Positions 1 through 9,581 of a stretch of DNA of 40,000 nucleotides are shown piece by piece. The stretch spans positions 1 through 40,000 of the forward strand of contig JAVSCG010000021.1 of NCBI GenBank assembly GCA_037367355.1. Reading direction: 5' to 3'. Source of the stretch: Neoscytalidium dimidiatum (lineage: Eukaryota; Ascomycota; Dothideomycetes; Botryosphaeriales; Botryosphaeriaceae). The notes under the pieces are model-generated. The model saw only the letters and a program-made list of their open reading frames with translations, made no database searches and was not told the DNA's origin. Every line of letters begins with the position of its first letter. Positions within the stretch are counted from its first letter, which is position 1. The position numbers and the translations under genes were made by a program.

Positions 1-225
1 TATCATGATACTCTCCATCCCATCCAAGTCATCAGAACCAGGAATAATATTCTCTGGCACCCGCGAGACACGCTCATGGGAAAAGTTGCGCATTACATGC
101 GCTCACATCGAGATAGTGACTATATAGGCAGCTGGCAACGCGAAGGGCGTGTTATACCGCTATCTCGTCGCGAGCTTGGGCTGCCGATGCTGCCTTCGCC
201 AGATATTGACGATGCTGTGAATTAG
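1..225 (+). CDS. 3' end of an unidentified protein gene, cut by the window edge
   Basis: Frame 1 is open from the first base to a TAG at 223-225, giving the last 74 residues of a protein. The visible part is hydrophilic and rich in Arg, His and Asp. It includes WHPRDTLMGKVAHYMRSH near its middle and ends PSPDIDDAVN. Codon use and amino-acid composition look like real coding sequence, unlike the short ORFs that follow. There is no start or splice signal inside the window, so the gene begins to the left. I do not recognise the family, and no catalytic motif can be named from this tail. The start coordinate is the window edge, not the gene start. Confidence 0.6.
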   Translation, partial: YHDTLHPIQVIRTRNNILWHPRDTLMGKVAHYMRSHRDSDYIGSWQREGRVIPLSRRELGLPMLPSPDIDDAVN

Positions 226-1830
226 GAGGATGGTCTTGCGAGTATGTACGAAGGGATATAGGCTATTTATAATCAATTGGCCGATTATAATGGTTCTTGT
301 ATCAGCTCTTGTTCTGCTATTCTGTTTCTTATCCTGTCATCTGATCTTGTAATATGTTATGGGACCTTATATTATCCTGTACTCTGTTATACTGCTCTTA
401 ACATGTTTAACAGGATACCCATATATGCCAGGAACCACGGCACCGCACACATTTCCTCCGGCGGCGCATGAGACACCAGGTACATGTGACAAGTGACTGG
501 ACAAAAGGTCGACGTGAAAAGAGGAAAAGGAGGATCTATTTTGTTCGGCAAGATGATAGTGCATTCCACTAGTCGTCTAAATGCCCCTAATATATCTGGA
601 CGATTCAACGGGAAATAGGTTTTCCCGTGGGATGAAATTCCCTACGGAGCTGTCTTGCACGTGAGCCTGATCGCGTGAGGGAGCGGCATTCAGGAAGGAA
701 GGCATGCTGAATTTCGTAGGGACACGTTACCGTGCGGGGATTTAGGTTCATGTTTAAGAACGGAAGCGAATTTACCTGCAACTTGACTTTAGACTATGAT
801 ATCGCCCCAAATTGCCTTTGGAGCTTAGTTACTGTTGAAAACTCTGCGGCCACTTTAGCTGCGCTGGCTTAACAGTTTTTGCGGTCCGTCATCCGCTGTC
901 TCCGACGTCCATCGTCCGGCTTCCGACAGTTAAGCCTGAGTTTGGTAAACCTGCTGCATACGTACACCACGTGGCTAATGTCTGCGCAGATATCAATCCC
1001 GACGCTCATCTTCAGGGAGGAAATATTACAGCCCTTTCGTAATGGTTCTCTGCCATATTAGCGCGCTCAGAGCCCTCGGTTTACCTCAGTGGAGCATTAA
1101 TTCTGTCTTCCTCCGCTCCACCACCACCATGAAGAGCTGCACTCCGCGCTCGCTGTCTTTCCAGAGTTGCTTCCACCCGTCCATTTACATTTGGCTGATT
1201 GCCTGTTCAAGTGTGGCCACAGAACTTTATCTATTAAGATGACCTCAGTATACCCTGTATAGTGTCGGGAGTGAGCTTTGGGAAGAATATAAAGTCTTAG
1301 CATCCACAAGGTCGCTGTATATACAGACAGGGACCACTGCTGAGGACTGGGAGCCGTCAGCACCTATGCTCGGCTTGGCCCAGAACGTCCGCTTAGGTGG
1401 CATCTGTTGGTGTACAGGCCGCGGTCTCAGCAATCTGAAATGATGAGGCGGTTTGTTCTTAGCAGTCCCGCGAAGGAGGTTGAGAAGGCGAGGATGTCAT
1501 CGAGGATGTCATAGCCTCGTTTCGAGCTCAATATGGAATATGGGGCCCTCCGACATCGCTTGCTCTCCATGAGTAATTCATAAGCATCTCCAGATAGTTT
1601 GAGCCCCCACATCCCCGCATTTGGTTTTTGGATGATATCTCGGCCCGCCATTAGCGCCCAAGCTGCGACCGCCCTGAAATGTGAGTCACAACTCGATGGG
1701 ATCCCATCTATGAAATACGAAGCTAAAAGTCGAAGCCAATGCTGGACAAAAGAAACTCAAAAACATTATATTTCGTCCTACTGTCCTGTTCTCCATTGAA
1801 GTTCTGGACACCGCCACTCAAACTTTCTCG
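226..1830. other. Intergenic stretch with no supportable gene
   Basis: Only short overlapping ORFs of 60-90 codons occur here, on both strands, and none has a recognisable domain. The best candidate is a 74-codon minus-strand ORF at 1427-1651, but I could not link it to further exons. A small tandem direct repeat (GAGGATGTCATC-like) lies near 1490-1512. The promoter of the acetyltransferase at 1831 should lie at the right end. I see no RNA gene. Confidence 0.5.
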
Positions 1831-2382
1831 ATGCAGGCCAAACAATGGCAGCGCCAACACGGCGACCAAGCCTTCCTCATCTCCACGGCGCCAGACCTCA
1901 TCTCGCGAGACTTCGTCCAAGCCTCGTTCGCCGACCCTGCCATGTACTGGGCCACGCCTATCGCACCGGACGTCCTCGAGACGATGATCAGGACCTCGTG
2001 TTTCTTCGGCCTCTACGTCCGAACCTCGGATTCCGCCGACCCTACATCCGAATCAACTCGACCACAAACGGATCCAGACCCGGAGGCACAGTACAAGCAG
2101 ATCGGACTGGCGCGCCTGGTCACAGATTTCGCTACCATCGCCTTTCTCACGGACGTGTTCGTGGCGCCGGAGTTCCAGGGGAAGGGCCTGGCGAAGTGGA
2201 TGATGCGCTGCGTCAAGGAGTATACGGATGCCATGCCGGCCCCGAGGCGCGTGATGTTCATGGCAAAGAATGCACCGCATGCTATCAAGTTCTATGAGGA
2301 GAGCCTGGATGCACGAGTGTACGATCAAGAGAGGAGTAAAGTCGTTTTCATGAGTACACAGGTGGCGTATTTGGATGGCTAA
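1831..2382 (+). CDS. GNAT-family N-acetyltransferase, 183 aa
   Basis: The product should transfer an acetyl group from acetyl-CoA to an amine; the substrate cannot be read from the sequence. Residues 90-110 form the beta4 region (IGLARLVTD, then FLTDVFVAP). The acetyl-CoA pyrophosphate loop QGKGLA is at 116-121, matching the Q/R-x-x-G-x-G/A motif A. The later NAPHAIKFYEESLD at about 147-160 fits the beta5-alpha4 part of the fold. Length is usual for a single-domain GNAT, and there is no signal peptide or membrane segment. ATG 1831 is the first ATG of the open frame. No intron is needed. The stop lies 133 bp from the stop of the converging SDR gene. The gene looks intact and shows no RIP. Confidence 0.85.
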   Translation: MQAKQWQRQHGDQAFLISTAPDLISRDFVQASFADPAMYWATPIAPDVLETMIRTSCFFGLYVRTSDSADPTSESTRPQTDPDPEAQYKQIGLARLVTDFATIAFLTDVFVAPEFQGKGLAKWMMRCVKEYTDAMPAPRRVMFMAKNAPHAIKFYEESLDARVYDQERSKVVFMSTQVAYLDG

Positions 2383-2515
2383 TGAAATGGGAAACATTTG
2401 CAAACGTGCGGCAGAGAGTTTTGTATTATGTCCCGTCCAGAACCATGTATAGAAAGAGAGTAGACTACAGTAAAATCAAAGACGGGCGTTCCGTAAAAGA
2501 TTTTCCATAAATCGT

Positions 2516-2701
2516 TTACCATGGGAGAGTACCGCCCGCATATTTGTTTGGGCCTGGCATATCCTCATACCCGGGAACGTGAATGTTGAAGAATTTGCCA
2601 TTGTCAGTGGCAGTGACGCGGAAGACAATGTCCAAGGTGGCCTTTGCGCCTTGTTCTGGCTCAAGATCGGCGCTTCCGCTACTAAGGTCTGTCTTGTTCC
2701 A
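2516..2701 (-). pseudogene. Last exon (exon 4) of the split short-chain dehydrogenase
   Basis: Read on the minus strand, this exon starts at 2701 directly after an intron acceptor CTAG (2702-2705). It encodes residues 192-252 and ends in TAA at 2516-2518. It begins WNKTDL, continuing the SPG at the end of exon 3 (33549) to give the SPGW-x-x-TDL segment typical of fungal SDRs. It ends GYEDMPGPNKYAGGTLPW, the usual C-terminal tail of that group. The exon phase is 0, the same as the donor side. There are no stops or frameshifts. Its partner exons lie 30.8 kb away, beyond the transposon nest. It converges on the acetyltransferase gene with a 133-bp gap. I label it pseudogene only because of the insertion. 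Confidence 0.85.
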
Positions 2702-2716
2702 CTAGTTGCGTGATCA

Positions 2717-2721
2717 GTATT
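2717..2721. repeat. Copia target-site duplication, left copy (GTATT)
   Basis: GTATT directly precedes the left Copia LTR. The identical 5 bp follows the right LTR at 33488-33492. Confidence 0.85.
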
Positions 2722-2929
2722 TATTGAACTGGTTAGTTGATAGGGTACTGTATTAAGCAGTAATAATCAGTAGAATAAATAAATTAGCATACTGGTAAAA
2801 AATACCGAATAAGGGTGATTATATATATTTAGTATACGCTAATAAGTAAGCGAAATTAGTAGCGGAATTAAGTATAAAAGGAACGTACTATAATAGAAAA
2901 AATAATAACTATAATACTAGTATTTAATA
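2722..2929 (-). repeat. Copia 3' LTR (left copy)
   Basis: This 208-bp copy matches 33280-33487 over its whole length and differs almost only by C/T and G/A transitions. Its ends are TATTGAAC and TTTAATA where the unmutated forms would be TG...CA, consistent with RIP at the LTR tips. Confidence 0.85.
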
Positions 2930-2940
2930 CACCCCCTTCG
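2930..2940 (-). other. Copia polypurine tract
   Basis: On the minus strand CGAAGGGGGTG lies immediately before the 3' LTR, the position of the plus-strand primer in LTR elements. It supports the minus orientation. Confidence 0.65.
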
Positions 2941-3176
2941 TAAGATACGTAGAGTCTTGCGAAAAGACCGTAGAGAGCCTTATTAAAAGCTATAGAGGTA
3001 TTACTTTTACCGTATTAGTATAATAATAAGTAAAATCTTTCTTATAACTTACTAAGTACGCATTAATAATTAAAATTAATAATTTTATAATTTTCTAGGT
3101 AGTTAGAAGCGTAAAGAACGAAAAAATAAAGAGTATAGTAGTAGGGAGGTAGTCGTATAACGTAATACCTATATAG
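2930..3176 (-). mobile_element. Copia 3' internal fragment
   Basis: TA-rich RIP-mutated DNA between the Copia 3' LTR and chromovirus E1, with no open frame. Its last five bases, TATAG (3172-3176), are the outer target site of E1. Confidence 0.7.
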
Positions 3177-3529
3177 TGTTACGCCGGGACTCTTTCTGGG
3201 GGAGTCGAGGCGCGTCGTCAGGCAGCTTGGGCTTTCTAGGGGCCAATACAGTGGTAGGAGGTTCGGCAGCACAGTAGGAATCACCGAAGTTGACCACGAG
3301 GGTCCTAACTGATAAATGAGTGTGGTCTATATACATGGAGTGATCGGTACGATCAGTAGTGATCTGTAATGTTAACCCACTGATCAGTAATGAGTCATGG
3401 TTGTGAGCGAGTGTGGTTCTGGCGCATCAGTGTCAGGTATTCTGCCGAGTTAGCCCCGAGTTGGTCACGTGGGCGGTGAGTAGTCGTAGGGTTTCGTTAT
3501 CTGCCTTTCTGGGCGACTGTGCCGTAACA
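3177..3529 (-). repeat. E1 3' LTR, shortened to 353 bp
   Basis: Starts TGTTACGCC and ends CCGTAACA on the plus strand. Compared with the other copies (379-385 bp) it has several short deletions, mainly at 3240-3300 and 3395-3440. The purine tract (minus-strand GAGGGGGATAG) abuts it at 3530. Confidence 0.85.
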
Positions 3530-3611
3530 CTATCCCCCTCAGGCAACCTCGGCCCGAAGGTCGAGTATAAGGTAGTTGAGCTCCCTAGTTCCCTTGAGAT
3601 TAGCTGCCGTC

Positions 3612-4083
3612 ATGTTCAGTTTCGTCGCGCGCGCCTGCGTATCCTTCGTAACGGTACCGACGCTCCAGACGTTGCTTTTGTGGAGAGCTCGTCTTGCCAG
3701 TCTTGTGCCGGATTCAAGAGGTGTTACGAGGCAGAAAGCAAGAGGTTGCTTCAGCCCTTTCCTTCTGACATGGCTTCCTATTGAGCCGTCGTGTGGATCA
3801 ACAACGGGACCGGGTGCGGGCTCAGATTGAGCAGACCCAGCGCGAGATCGAAAGGGATGAGGCCGAGATTCAGCGGTTAAGAGAGGCTCAACGTTTGTTC
3901 GTCGTACCGCCACTCTCTCGGTCCAGATCCGCCTGTTGCGGACACTTTCCTTCCTGGGAGTCAGGAGTTGCTTGAGCGTGGGCGGCTGAGGCTGAGGAGG
4001 GCGAGCGCGGGCGGCTCCTGGTCCGCCGCGCGGCCCGACGGGCTGGTTCTCGAGAGGCACCGGTGACCAGTTTCAGGTGTCCT
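3612..4083 (+). pseudogene. E1 copy of the antisense Zn-cluster/coiled-coil gene, broken
   Basis: ATG 3612 corresponds to the starts at 15175 (E2) and 27161 (E4). The coiled-coil core is readable at about 3781-3900 (VDQQRDRVRAQIEQTQREI). The cysteine region is present but crosses frameshifts and small deletions. It lies opposite to E1 gag-pol, downstream of a TATAA near 3566 and a damaged copy of the conserved palindrome. The end is approximate. Confidence 0.55.
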
Positions 4084-4089
4084 GACGCC

Positions 4090-7000
4090 TCCGGTTTGCG
4101 TCGTGAGGATGCTTGCGGTCAGGGTTTCGTCGGTGGTTCATGATGAGTTCCTCGCAGTTAAGGTAAGAGATTGGTTCCCATGGGTTCCCGGCGGAATCTG
4201 CTCCATTTGATGAGGTACTTTTAAATTGATCGATCCATCAAAGTCTTCATCCATTTTTGTCCGTTCCTCCTTTGCAAGTTCAGTCATGGCGTTCTGTGTG
4301 CGGGTTCAAGTAAAGAGATGAAAACTGCGTACATCACTTGTTTGGCAATCTGAGTTTAAAGGAAACAGAAGTTTTTCTCAATTTGGTAGGTCCGATTTTT
4401 TGTGGTTCGTTTGTTTGATGATTTTTCCGTAGCCAGATGATTGTTTTTCAGGGGCAGCGAACTCGGCGCCGTCTGTCATGGTACATGGCCATTGGTATGC
4501 GGTGAATTTGATGTCTCGCCAGTTCCTGGTGTAGTTCACGTAAGTTGGCTCGGTTTGGCATAGTTAAGAGTACTGCATCTGCTCTCTTCGAAAGGTGGTC
4601 GAATCAAAGCTGGTGTAAGGGCGTACAGGTGAGGAGTTCGACCCAGTTGTTTTGCCTGTAATTGGTAGAATCTTAGGTACTGGTGCTGGTTGCTTGGTTG
4701 TTCATCGGTTTGCGCGGTGCCGTTGTTGACATCTTGTGTTAGTTCCTAACTTGGGACCAAGGTTTGCCAGAACTTGCTCGAATGTCTCGGTCCGGATTAT
4801 TGCTTGGGCATCCCGTGGTGAAGAACATGAAGCGAAGAGGTAGGCGCAGTCTTTCTTCGATTTGTTACAAGGATGAAGTATGCCCATTTTGTCAGGCGGT
4901 CGACATGACCAGGATGGCGTTGTGTCGTGCTTAGTCACAGGGTCTACTGAATTTGGCAGGTCGGTGCAATCCATTGTGACCGATTCTGTTTGGTTGGTGA
5001 TGAGCTGTAGTTGTCCGTATGGTGCATGTCGTGCCACCTTTTTTTGCGCATTCGTCACATTCCTGGATGATTTTCTTCTACTTTCCTCATTCGGGAAAGT
5101 AGAAGTGTTTGCAAGCCGTTCCAAGGTTCTTGTCATTTCCTCCGTGTCGTGACTCGTGGTATTTCTTTGTCAGCCGTTTGCGCAGAGGGTGTAGATTTTC
5201 CGCGAATAGTATGTTGTTTCCTCTGGTCTTGGACTAGGTGGGGTCGTCATGTTGGGGGTGCCTATTCGTTGAGAGTTTCTGGGATAGCGGATCATTGTTA
5301 TATTTTCCTGGATGATTTGTTCACGCGGTGTCATCTTCTTCCTCTTCCTGCCTCTTCCGTGGTTTCTCCAGTGTTGGTATGGGTTTCGTCCTGCGGTTCC
5401 TTCTTCTTCCTCCGGCTTCCGCTCTGGTGTTGTTTTCGTGGAGGTCGTCGTCGATGCAAATTTCAGCCTGATGCCAGTATCGTTCTTCCCAGGTGCGTCG
5501 GATTCTTCAATGATTCGGGGCGGTTCTAACGTGCCGTCGTCATTTTGTCGTAGCAGCTGGTGATAGTTCTGGCTTTCCTTCCACGTGGTCGGCTCTGCGG
5601 CTAAGTGCGTCGGCCTTGCCGTTTTCACTTTCCTTGCGGTAGTGATCTTGAAGTAGAAGTTGTTCTGCCCATCGTACCTTGTCTTCTGTTAACACCTTGG
5701 TGGTTGTGAAGTCCCAGGTTCTTGTGACCGAGTATACCGTGATTTCGTAGTTAGCTCCTCGCGTAGCAATGTCATCTTCGAACGCTTGTGATCGCAGCAT
5801 TTCTGTCGTGTATTCGTAATGAGCTGGGCGACATTTGCGAGAGCAATACGCGATAGGGTATCTTCTCGTCGTCTGGCTGGCGAGGGTAGCGCCAATGGCA
5901 TAGTCGGATGCGTCAGTTTCGCAGAGTATTGTCGGATCGAACATGAGGAGTACCGGCGCCTACGAAGGCCCTTTGAGTTGATCAAACGCGCCTTCTGGGG
6001 TGCTTCCCAGGTGAAAGCGTATTTTTCGTGCAGCGGATTAGGGTTCGGCTGCTGCGTTGTATCGTTTGACGAACGTCAGTTGGCAAACCCTGTAAGTACT
6101 TCTTTGACGTTCTCATTCACTTCAGGATGTCTTCCACCTTTTTGTCCATGACTATTTTTCCTGGTTCGATGATAAAGCCTAAATTTCCTTTGGGCATGGA
6201 AGGTATTTTCTGGTTTGACGAGAGTGTTTGAGTCGAGTTTCTGAGGACTTGGATACATGTTCCCTGTGTTCTTCAGCGGGTTTCTGATAGATCAGGATGT
6301 CGAGGTAGGCTTGCAGAATCGGTCCAGATATCGTAGGACGTGGTTGACAGGGCTTGAATGTGGCAGGGCGTTGGTAAGTCGAAAGGCACAAGGTACTCGT
6401 ACAACCGTATCGAGTTCTGAATGGTTTTCCATTCATGTCCTTCGATTTTCGGATAAGGTGGTACCCATCCCGCAGGTCATCCGGCGGAATCGTGCCCCGA
6501 GAGGCGCCCTTCAGTTCAGTAGAGGGGCGTCTTCTTGATGGTAATCGTTCAGGGATCGGTAATCACATGGCGTAACTTGCCTCCGGCTTGTACGAGACGG
6601 GACCTGCTGAGATTGAGAGGGTCGGACGTATCCCTCTTCAGTAGTAAGTCCAAGTGTTCTCATTGCTTGTAACTTCTTCCGACAGGCCCAAATCGTTCAG
6701 CGTTGCCTCGTTGATCTCGTGTTCCCATGGTCTGTGTTCGAGTCTTTTCTCTCTGAAAATTTCTGAACCGGCGGTACTTAGGAACGCCATCAAGGTACTG
6801 TTCGTATTGGTGGGGTCATCTCCTCCCACGGCGTCGGGTAGTCTGGCGGCACATCTGTCGGGCTTTCTTCGTCTGTGGTGGCGGCGATACCACATCATTC
6901 CAATTGCTTGCCCCTTCTTCGGTCCTGCGCAGCCGGAAATTAGGCTTACGTGGGTAATTGGTTGGTTATGGTGCGGTTTCCATTCTGGTTCTGCCAGCCT

Positions 7001-7310
7001 CTTCGACTTGAGGGTAATTATCGTATTGTATTTTCCATTTCTTCGCCAAGCGATGCCGAGAATGACATCATACTTGGGGAGCCTCTGGTAACGTCAGACA
7101 GATGACGTTCCTTCGTGGTTTTTGTATTCGAGGGTCAGTTTCGGTTTCGATGATTACCTTTCATCTCCAAAGGAGCTGGGGATCCATCAACAGTTTCAGC
7201 TGAGGTGGTCCGTCTTTCTCTGGTTTTAGGTTGGCTGCAAATGGTTTGAGACGTAGTTTCAGATGCGGAGTCATGAGGTGAGCGCTCGGCGTCCATTGAT
7301 TTGTCACGAC
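4090..7310 (-). pseudogene. E1 pol remnant
   Basis: Read right to left, the order is protease region (about 7000-7300), reverse transcriptase (about 6150-6650), RNase H (about 5560-5950), integrase (about 4600-5250) and chromodomain (about 4100-4250). Every domain is interrupted by frameshifts from 1-15 nt deletions, and part of the integrase core near 4560-4640 is missing. It cannot encode a working polyprotein. Limits come from alignment by eye to E2 and E4. Confidence 0.75.
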
Positions 7311-7407
7311 AACCCAGTGGTTCTCGTATTTCGCGGAGCCTTCTTTTGGTGGGTGTAGTTTTTCCGGTCGATGCTGTTGTGGCAGGGGCTCGCCTGCTGT
7401 CCCCAGT

Positions 7408-8447
7408 TCAGTAGGCGTTTCTCTGCTTGTGGTACCCGCCGATGTTCTTAGCTTCCTGGTGAATGGGGCAGGCTTCGATGCTACAGCGGGATGGTGGTGT
7501 CAGTCGGTTGGGCTAGCCGAGGTGGTCGCCATCGCTGGTTGCTGGTTCGTTTGTTGGGCAGTTTCTGCTGATATGTCCGCAGCTTCACGCAAAGACCCTT
7601 TCACGCCGTCGTGTTCTTCCTCCGGCGCCAGCCGAGGTTTCGTCGTTGGTGGCATCTAAGTCCGCAGCCCCGGGTAGGTTGCTGAGGTTGCGCGGTGTTG
7701 GCCGAGCATCGGGGCCCTGTCCGTCTGAAATTGAACAGCCTGATGCGGTCCGTGTGATGGTTCGGTTGTAACCTGGTATCCATGCGGGTAATTCGCCTCA
7801 CACAAGCAGGCTCGTGTAGATGGTTTGGGATTGGTCGTTCCAATTGAGGTAGAGGCGAGCACGGAATCCCGACATATTCCGAGACTGACGGGTTTGTCGG
7901 AGGTCCTGAATTGAAGGGCGCTGCTCGTTCTTGCACCAAAGGCGTTCATTGCGTCGGCGAAGCGATTGAGTTGGCGAACAGGCTACTGGTTTCCGTACGT
8001 GGATCGAGCGGAAATCCTTTCGATAGGTTCGAACCACCGTGCTGCGTTACTCGGAGGGTATTCCGCAAGCGGACCCTTCCTCATCGTCCTTGAATGATGC
8101 TTTGTAGAATGAAGTAATCTTCAGTTGGGCCAGGAAGTCGTTGAGCTTACGCCGATCCCCATCGTAGGTGTCGGGGTCTTGATCTTTAGTTTGTGTTGTG
8201 GGGTCGATTCTGATGTCGCGGGGTGGCTGGGGTGGAGGGGCATGACGGTAAGGCTTGTCCTCGAATGAAGTACCCAGAAGGACTTGGCCGCAGTTCACTG
8301 CGTTCTCTGAGGGCCGCTCTGCTGAAAGGAATGCCCGGAATATGCTTCCGAAATGAGCAGCCTCATGTTAAGAGCTGGGTTTCAGGAGAGGACGGCGAAA
8401 GCCTCCTCCGTCGGAAGGTTGTTCCTGATTTCGGTCCAGGATGTCAT
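7408..8447 (-). pseudogene. E1 gag remnant
   Basis: The ATG at 8445-8447 and the stop complement TCA at 7408-7410 correspond to gag limits in E2 (9582-10793). The central capsid-like block is visible near 8050-8170 in fragments. The CCHC knuckle region near 7570 is damaged by deletion. Several frameshifts. Confidence 0.65.
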
Positions 8448-8495
8448 GGTTAGTAGTTTTCAGGTGGGTTACCCCGGTGCCCAAGAAAGGTCAAG

Positions 8496-8874
8496 TGTTA
8501 CGCGGGACTCTTTCTGGGGGAGTCGAGGCGCGTCGTCAGGCAGCTTGGGCTTTCTAGGCCAATACAGTGGTAGGCAGGAGGTTCGTACAATAGTAGGGTA
8601 GGAATCACTGACAAGTTGACCACGAGGGTCCTAACTACGATAAATGAGTGTGGTCTATATACATGGAGTGATCGGTACGATCAGTAGTGATCTGTAATGT
8701 TAACCCACTGATCAGTACTGATCGGTGGTCCGAGCTTTGCTGAGCGAGTGTGCGGTGGTCTGGTGCATCAGTGTCGGTAGGTATTCTGCCGAGTTAGGCC
8801 CCGAGTTGGTCACGTGGGCGGTGAGTAGTCGTAGGGTTTCGTTATCCGCCTTTCTGGGCGACTGTGCCGTAACA
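8496..8874 (-). repeat. E1 5' LTR, 379 bp
   Basis: Nearly complete, with TGTTACG...CGTAACA ends. The priming sequence on its left is shortened to GGTCAAG, while the others have GGTGGTCAAAG. It is followed by GTTAC (8875-8879), the reverse complement of GTAAC that follows E2. Confidence 0.85.
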
Positions 8875-9141
8875 GTTACTAAATTTATACGATATATCGA
8901 ATACGGAGTAATTAGTAGTTATCTACTAGTAAACCTATTTAATACTATAGGTTTTCTAGTTAGTTCTATACGATATAGCGAATTATTTATTCTAACGTTA
9001 CGCCTACTACCGTATTTAGACGTTACGTTTTCGCCGACCGCCTAGTAAAAAACGCCCTATATATACTCGCTACCCTCGCTCTACTACTAACTTTCTTTCC
9101 TCTATAAGAGTTATAAGTACCTCGTTTACTAGTACTCTATA
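8875..9141 (+). mobile_element. Copia fragment inverted between E1 and E2
   Basis: 267 bp of TA-rich Copia DNA. Its ends, GTTAC and CTATA, are the reverse complements of the flanks outside E2 (GTAAC, 15646-15650) and outside E1 (TATAG, 3172-3176). Flipping this piece restores perfect 5-bp duplications for both elements. It is therefore in the opposite orientation to the rest of the Copia element. Confidence 0.8.
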
Positions 9142-9526
9142 TGTTACGGCACAGTCGCCCAGAAAGGCGGATAACGAAACCCTACGACTACTCACCGCCC
9201 ACGTGACCAACTCGGGGCCTAACTCGGCAGAATACCTACCGACACTGATGCACCAGACCACCGCACACTCGCTCAGCAAAGCTCGGACCACCGATCAGTA
9301 CTGATCAGTGGGTTAACATTACAGATCACTACTGATCGTACCGATCACTCCATGTATATAGACCACACTCATTTATCGTAGTTAGGACCCTCGTGGTCAA
9401 CTTGTCAATTGATTCCTACCCTACTATTGTACGAACCTCCCCTGCCTACCACTGTATTGGCCCCTAGAAAGCCCAAGCTGCCTGACGACGCGCCTCGACT
9501 CCCCCAGAAAGAGTCCCGGCGTAACA
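9142..9526 (+). repeat. E2 5' LTR, 385 bp
   Basis: Perfect 7-bp terminal inverted repeat, TGTTACG/CGTAACA. A U3 cluster of five GATC sites at 9293-9346 includes the 14-bp palindrome GATCAGTACTGATC (9293-9306). TATATA is at 9355-9360. Confidence 0.9.
9355..9400 (+). promoter_or_regulatory. Chromovirus LTR core promoter and probable start of R
   Basis: TATATA at 9355-9360 is followed 38 nt later by GTGGTCAA (9393-9400), a suitable distance for transcription start. The same arrangement occurs in the other LTRs, and the E3 LTRs keep this block although the rest of U3 differs. GTGGTCAA is the exact complement of the putative priming site just after the LTR. Confidence 0.55.
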
Positions 9527-9528
9527 CT

Positions 9529-9536
9529 TTGACCAC
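9529..9536 (+). other. Putative self-priming site (TTGACCAC)
   Basis: Two bases past the 5' LTR there is no TGG start as expected for a tRNA primer site. Instead TTGACCAC is the reverse complement of GTGGTCAA at the presumed 5' end of the RNA. Tf1/sushi-type chromoviruses prime with the 5' end of their own transcript, and this fits. The same pairing holds in E3 (19500-19507) and E4 (32775-32782). Confidence 0.5.
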
Positions 9537-9581
9537 CTTTCTTAGGCACCGGAGGTAACCCCACCCTGAAAACTACTAACC

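Larger units (their letters stand above)
3177..8874 (-). mobile_element. Chromovirus E1 (Ty3/Gypsy), heavily decayed, minus strand
   Basis: LTRs are at 3177-3529 and 8496-8874. The copy is about 0.8 kb shorter than its relatives because of many short deletions across gag, pol and the 3' LTR. Pol fragments recognisable by alignment to E2 and E4 include the RNase H motif [11 protein letters not shown] near 5900. The outer flank TATAG (3172-3176) does not match the inner flank GTTAC (8875-8879). Instead TATAG is the reverse complement of CTATA beside E2 (9137-9141), the sign of an inversion shared with E2. Confidence 0.85.

Noticed and set aside
277..608. Overlapping ORFs of 64-73 codons on both strands
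   Set aside because: They follow a clear stop, have no motif and contradict each other; treated as chance.
3539..4060. 173-codon minus-strand ORF at the 3' end of E1
   Set aside because: It runs opposite the recognised antisense gene and has the Pro-rich composition of its mirror frame.
8725..9045. 106-codon ORF beginning MVRALLSECAVVW, also seen at 9070-9291 and 33015-33212
   Set aside because: It lies in the chromovirus LTR and runs out into whatever flanks it. It recurs only because the LTR is repeated.
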